Assembly: GCA_021802375.1 (NCBI GenBank)
Contig: JAKAAL010000190.1
Span: forward strand, 1-7,360
Origin: Bacillota bacterium
GTDB taxonomy: Bacteria; Bacillota_E; Sulfobacillia; Sulfobacillales; Sulfobacillaceae
Length of the DNA stretch: 7,360 nt
Direction of reading: 5' to 3'
This document shows positions 6,454-7,360 of the stretch, in pieces. The notes beneath the pieces were generated by a model. It worked only from the letters and a program-made list of their open reading frames with translations. It made no database searches and was not told where the DNA came from. Made by a program: the position numbers and the translations under genes. Numbering within the stretch: position 1 is the first letter of the stretch; the number at the start of each line of letters is the position of its first letter.

Positions 6454-7360
6454 CTAGACATCAAGGCGTCGCGCCGTCCAAAGGCCAGCTATCAAGGCTA
6501 CCGCCGTCCAAATTAAGAGGACGATAATGGCCGCACTCAAAGGTACAACCATCTGGTAATCGAATGCTTCCTGTCCCGTCCACACCTGCATCAATGGCAG
6601 AAACATCGCGGGGTTAGCTATAGCAATAGGTCCCAAAGCGTGACCTAAAATATTGCTGATGACCAAAACCGCCCCCACAATCAGTGAAAACACCGTCGAG
6701 CGGGTAACCATCGACAATGCCAGAAAGATGGCCACAAACGTACCCATCACTAGCAAAGCTAGTCCGAATGTTGCAAGGTCATAGGACCACTGAGGAAGAA
6801 GATGAAAGGTTTGCACGGGAACCGATATCTCGCCACCCGCCATTTTAAGACGCAACCCAACAGCGTGAGGGTTCATGGGATTCCCAGTTCCCATCACGGC
6901 GGTTGCCATGAGAAAAAATCCCACAGCCAAAACCGCCATAAATGTCCAAGTCACAGTCAATGCAGCGCCAAGTTTAGCCAGATAAACGAACCGCCGCCAT
7001 GGTGCATGCAATAACAAGCTCCCCACAGTTCCCCCTTCAATTTCCGACGACATCCGATCCCCTGTGAGCCCCAGCGCCACTAACCCCAGCAATAGCATGG
7101 TCGTTCCCCCGAAAATCTGGCCGACAATGCGATATCCCCCGTGGTCACTAGGATGATAGATGGTAATGCCATGGACCAACTGATAGCGGGCGATGGCAAT
7201 TTGTTGCAATGTGGTGCCTAGTTGCGAACTCGGTGTATGCTTTACCGATGATTGGAGACTCGATAGTTGCTGGCGGACAAACACAGTACCCGGGTTAGGA
7301 GGGTTTTGTTCCATTTGCCGCAGCGCCGATTGATTGCCCCGAAGTTCCTCCTCCAAGATC
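6454..7360 (-). CDS. ABC-2 type transporter permease, C-terminal part (5' end outside window)
   Basis: This is a membrane permease subunit of an ABC-2 type transporter, which with an ATPase partner moves a substrate across the membrane. About 300 residues are visible. A TTG at 7354-7356 is an internal Leu rather than a start, because the frame stays open to the window edge and no first membrane helix is present. Counting from that Leu, residues 1-75 are a polar, Gln-rich, outward-facing segment. Predicted helices lie at about 78-98, 128-154, 193-217, 222-242 and 268-292. Between the first two is the loop DRMSSEIEGGTVGSLLLHAP followed by WRRFVYLAK. This is the D/E-x-x-x-G-T-x-x-x-L-L-x-x-P-x-x-R pattern of the cytoplasmic coupling region in this family. 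It ends in RRLDV and TAG at 6454-6456. The ATPase gene is expected further right, upstream on the minus strand. The substrate is unknown. Confidence 0.85.
   Translation of the reverse strand, partial: ILEEELRGNQSALRQMEQNPPNPGTVFVRQQLSSLQSSVKHTPSSQLGTTLQQIAIARYQLVHGITIYHPSDHGGYRIVGQIFGGTTMLLLGLVALGLTGDRMSSEIEGGTVGSLLLHAPWRRFVYLAKLGAALTVTWTFMAVLAVGFFLMATAVMGTGNPMNPHAVGLRLKMAGGEISVPVQTFHLLPQWSYDLATFGLALLVMGTFVAIFLALSMVTRSTVFSLIVGAVLVISNILGHALGPIAIANPAMFLPLMQVWTGQEAFDYQMVVPLSAAIIVLLIWTAVALIAGLWTARRLDV

Noticed and set aside
6472..6514. Direct repeat GCCGTCCAAA
   Set aside because: It lies inside the permease gene, where both copies encode Trp-Thr-Ala on the minus strand; explained by coding similarity.

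Overview
The window looks like an accessory or eroding stretch of a bacterial chromosome, probably a Gram-positive Firmicute. The evidence is a textbook GGAGGTGATT ribosome binding site, a lipoprotein with a Firmicute-style signal peptide, and moderately GC-rich DNA by eye. The mix of IS607-type, DDE-transposase, VapC and GGDEF relics would suit a Sulfobacillus-like acidophile, but that genus guess rests on general resemblance only.

Three intact or edge-truncated genes stand among decayed ones. From left to right: (1) at 1-280, a GGDEF (diguanylate cyclase) domain relic read in three frames, with the GGDEF signature itself deleted; (2) at 353-2299 (+), an intact secreted lipoprotein with two Ig-like repeats and three Asp-box/BNR-type motifs; (3) at 2300-2792, no gene, but two inverted repeats; (4) at 2793-3040 (-), a VapC-type PIN toxin relic that has lost its middle; (5) at 3240-3631 (-), an IS607-type element relic, with a decayed serine-recombinase tnpA overlapping (ATGA) the first codons of tnpB; (6) at 3741-4721 (-), an intact aldo/keto reductase with a complete catalytic tetrad and strong ribosome binding site; (7) at 4728-5384, no convincing gene, but a perfect 11-bp stem-loop; (8) at 5385-6188 (+), a 5'-truncated, twice-frameshifted IS4-superfamily (IS1634-like) transposase; (9) at 6454 to the right edge (-), the C-terminal part of an ABC-2 type transporter permease whose start lies outside the window.

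The genes do not form an operon and no shared pathway is visible. The lipoprotein would sit on the outer face of the membrane. The reductase would be a cytoplasmic NAD(P)H-dependent oxidoreductase. The permease is probably the last gene of a transporter operon entering from the right. The main story is decay: at least four independent protein-coding relics in 7.4 kb, recovered by stitching reading frames together. I did not find convincing evidence for a new functional system. The most distinctive items are the lipoprotein architecture, the IS607 relic, a perfect hairpin lying exactly on a frameshift in the GGDEF relic, and the unexplained 11-bp stem-loop.
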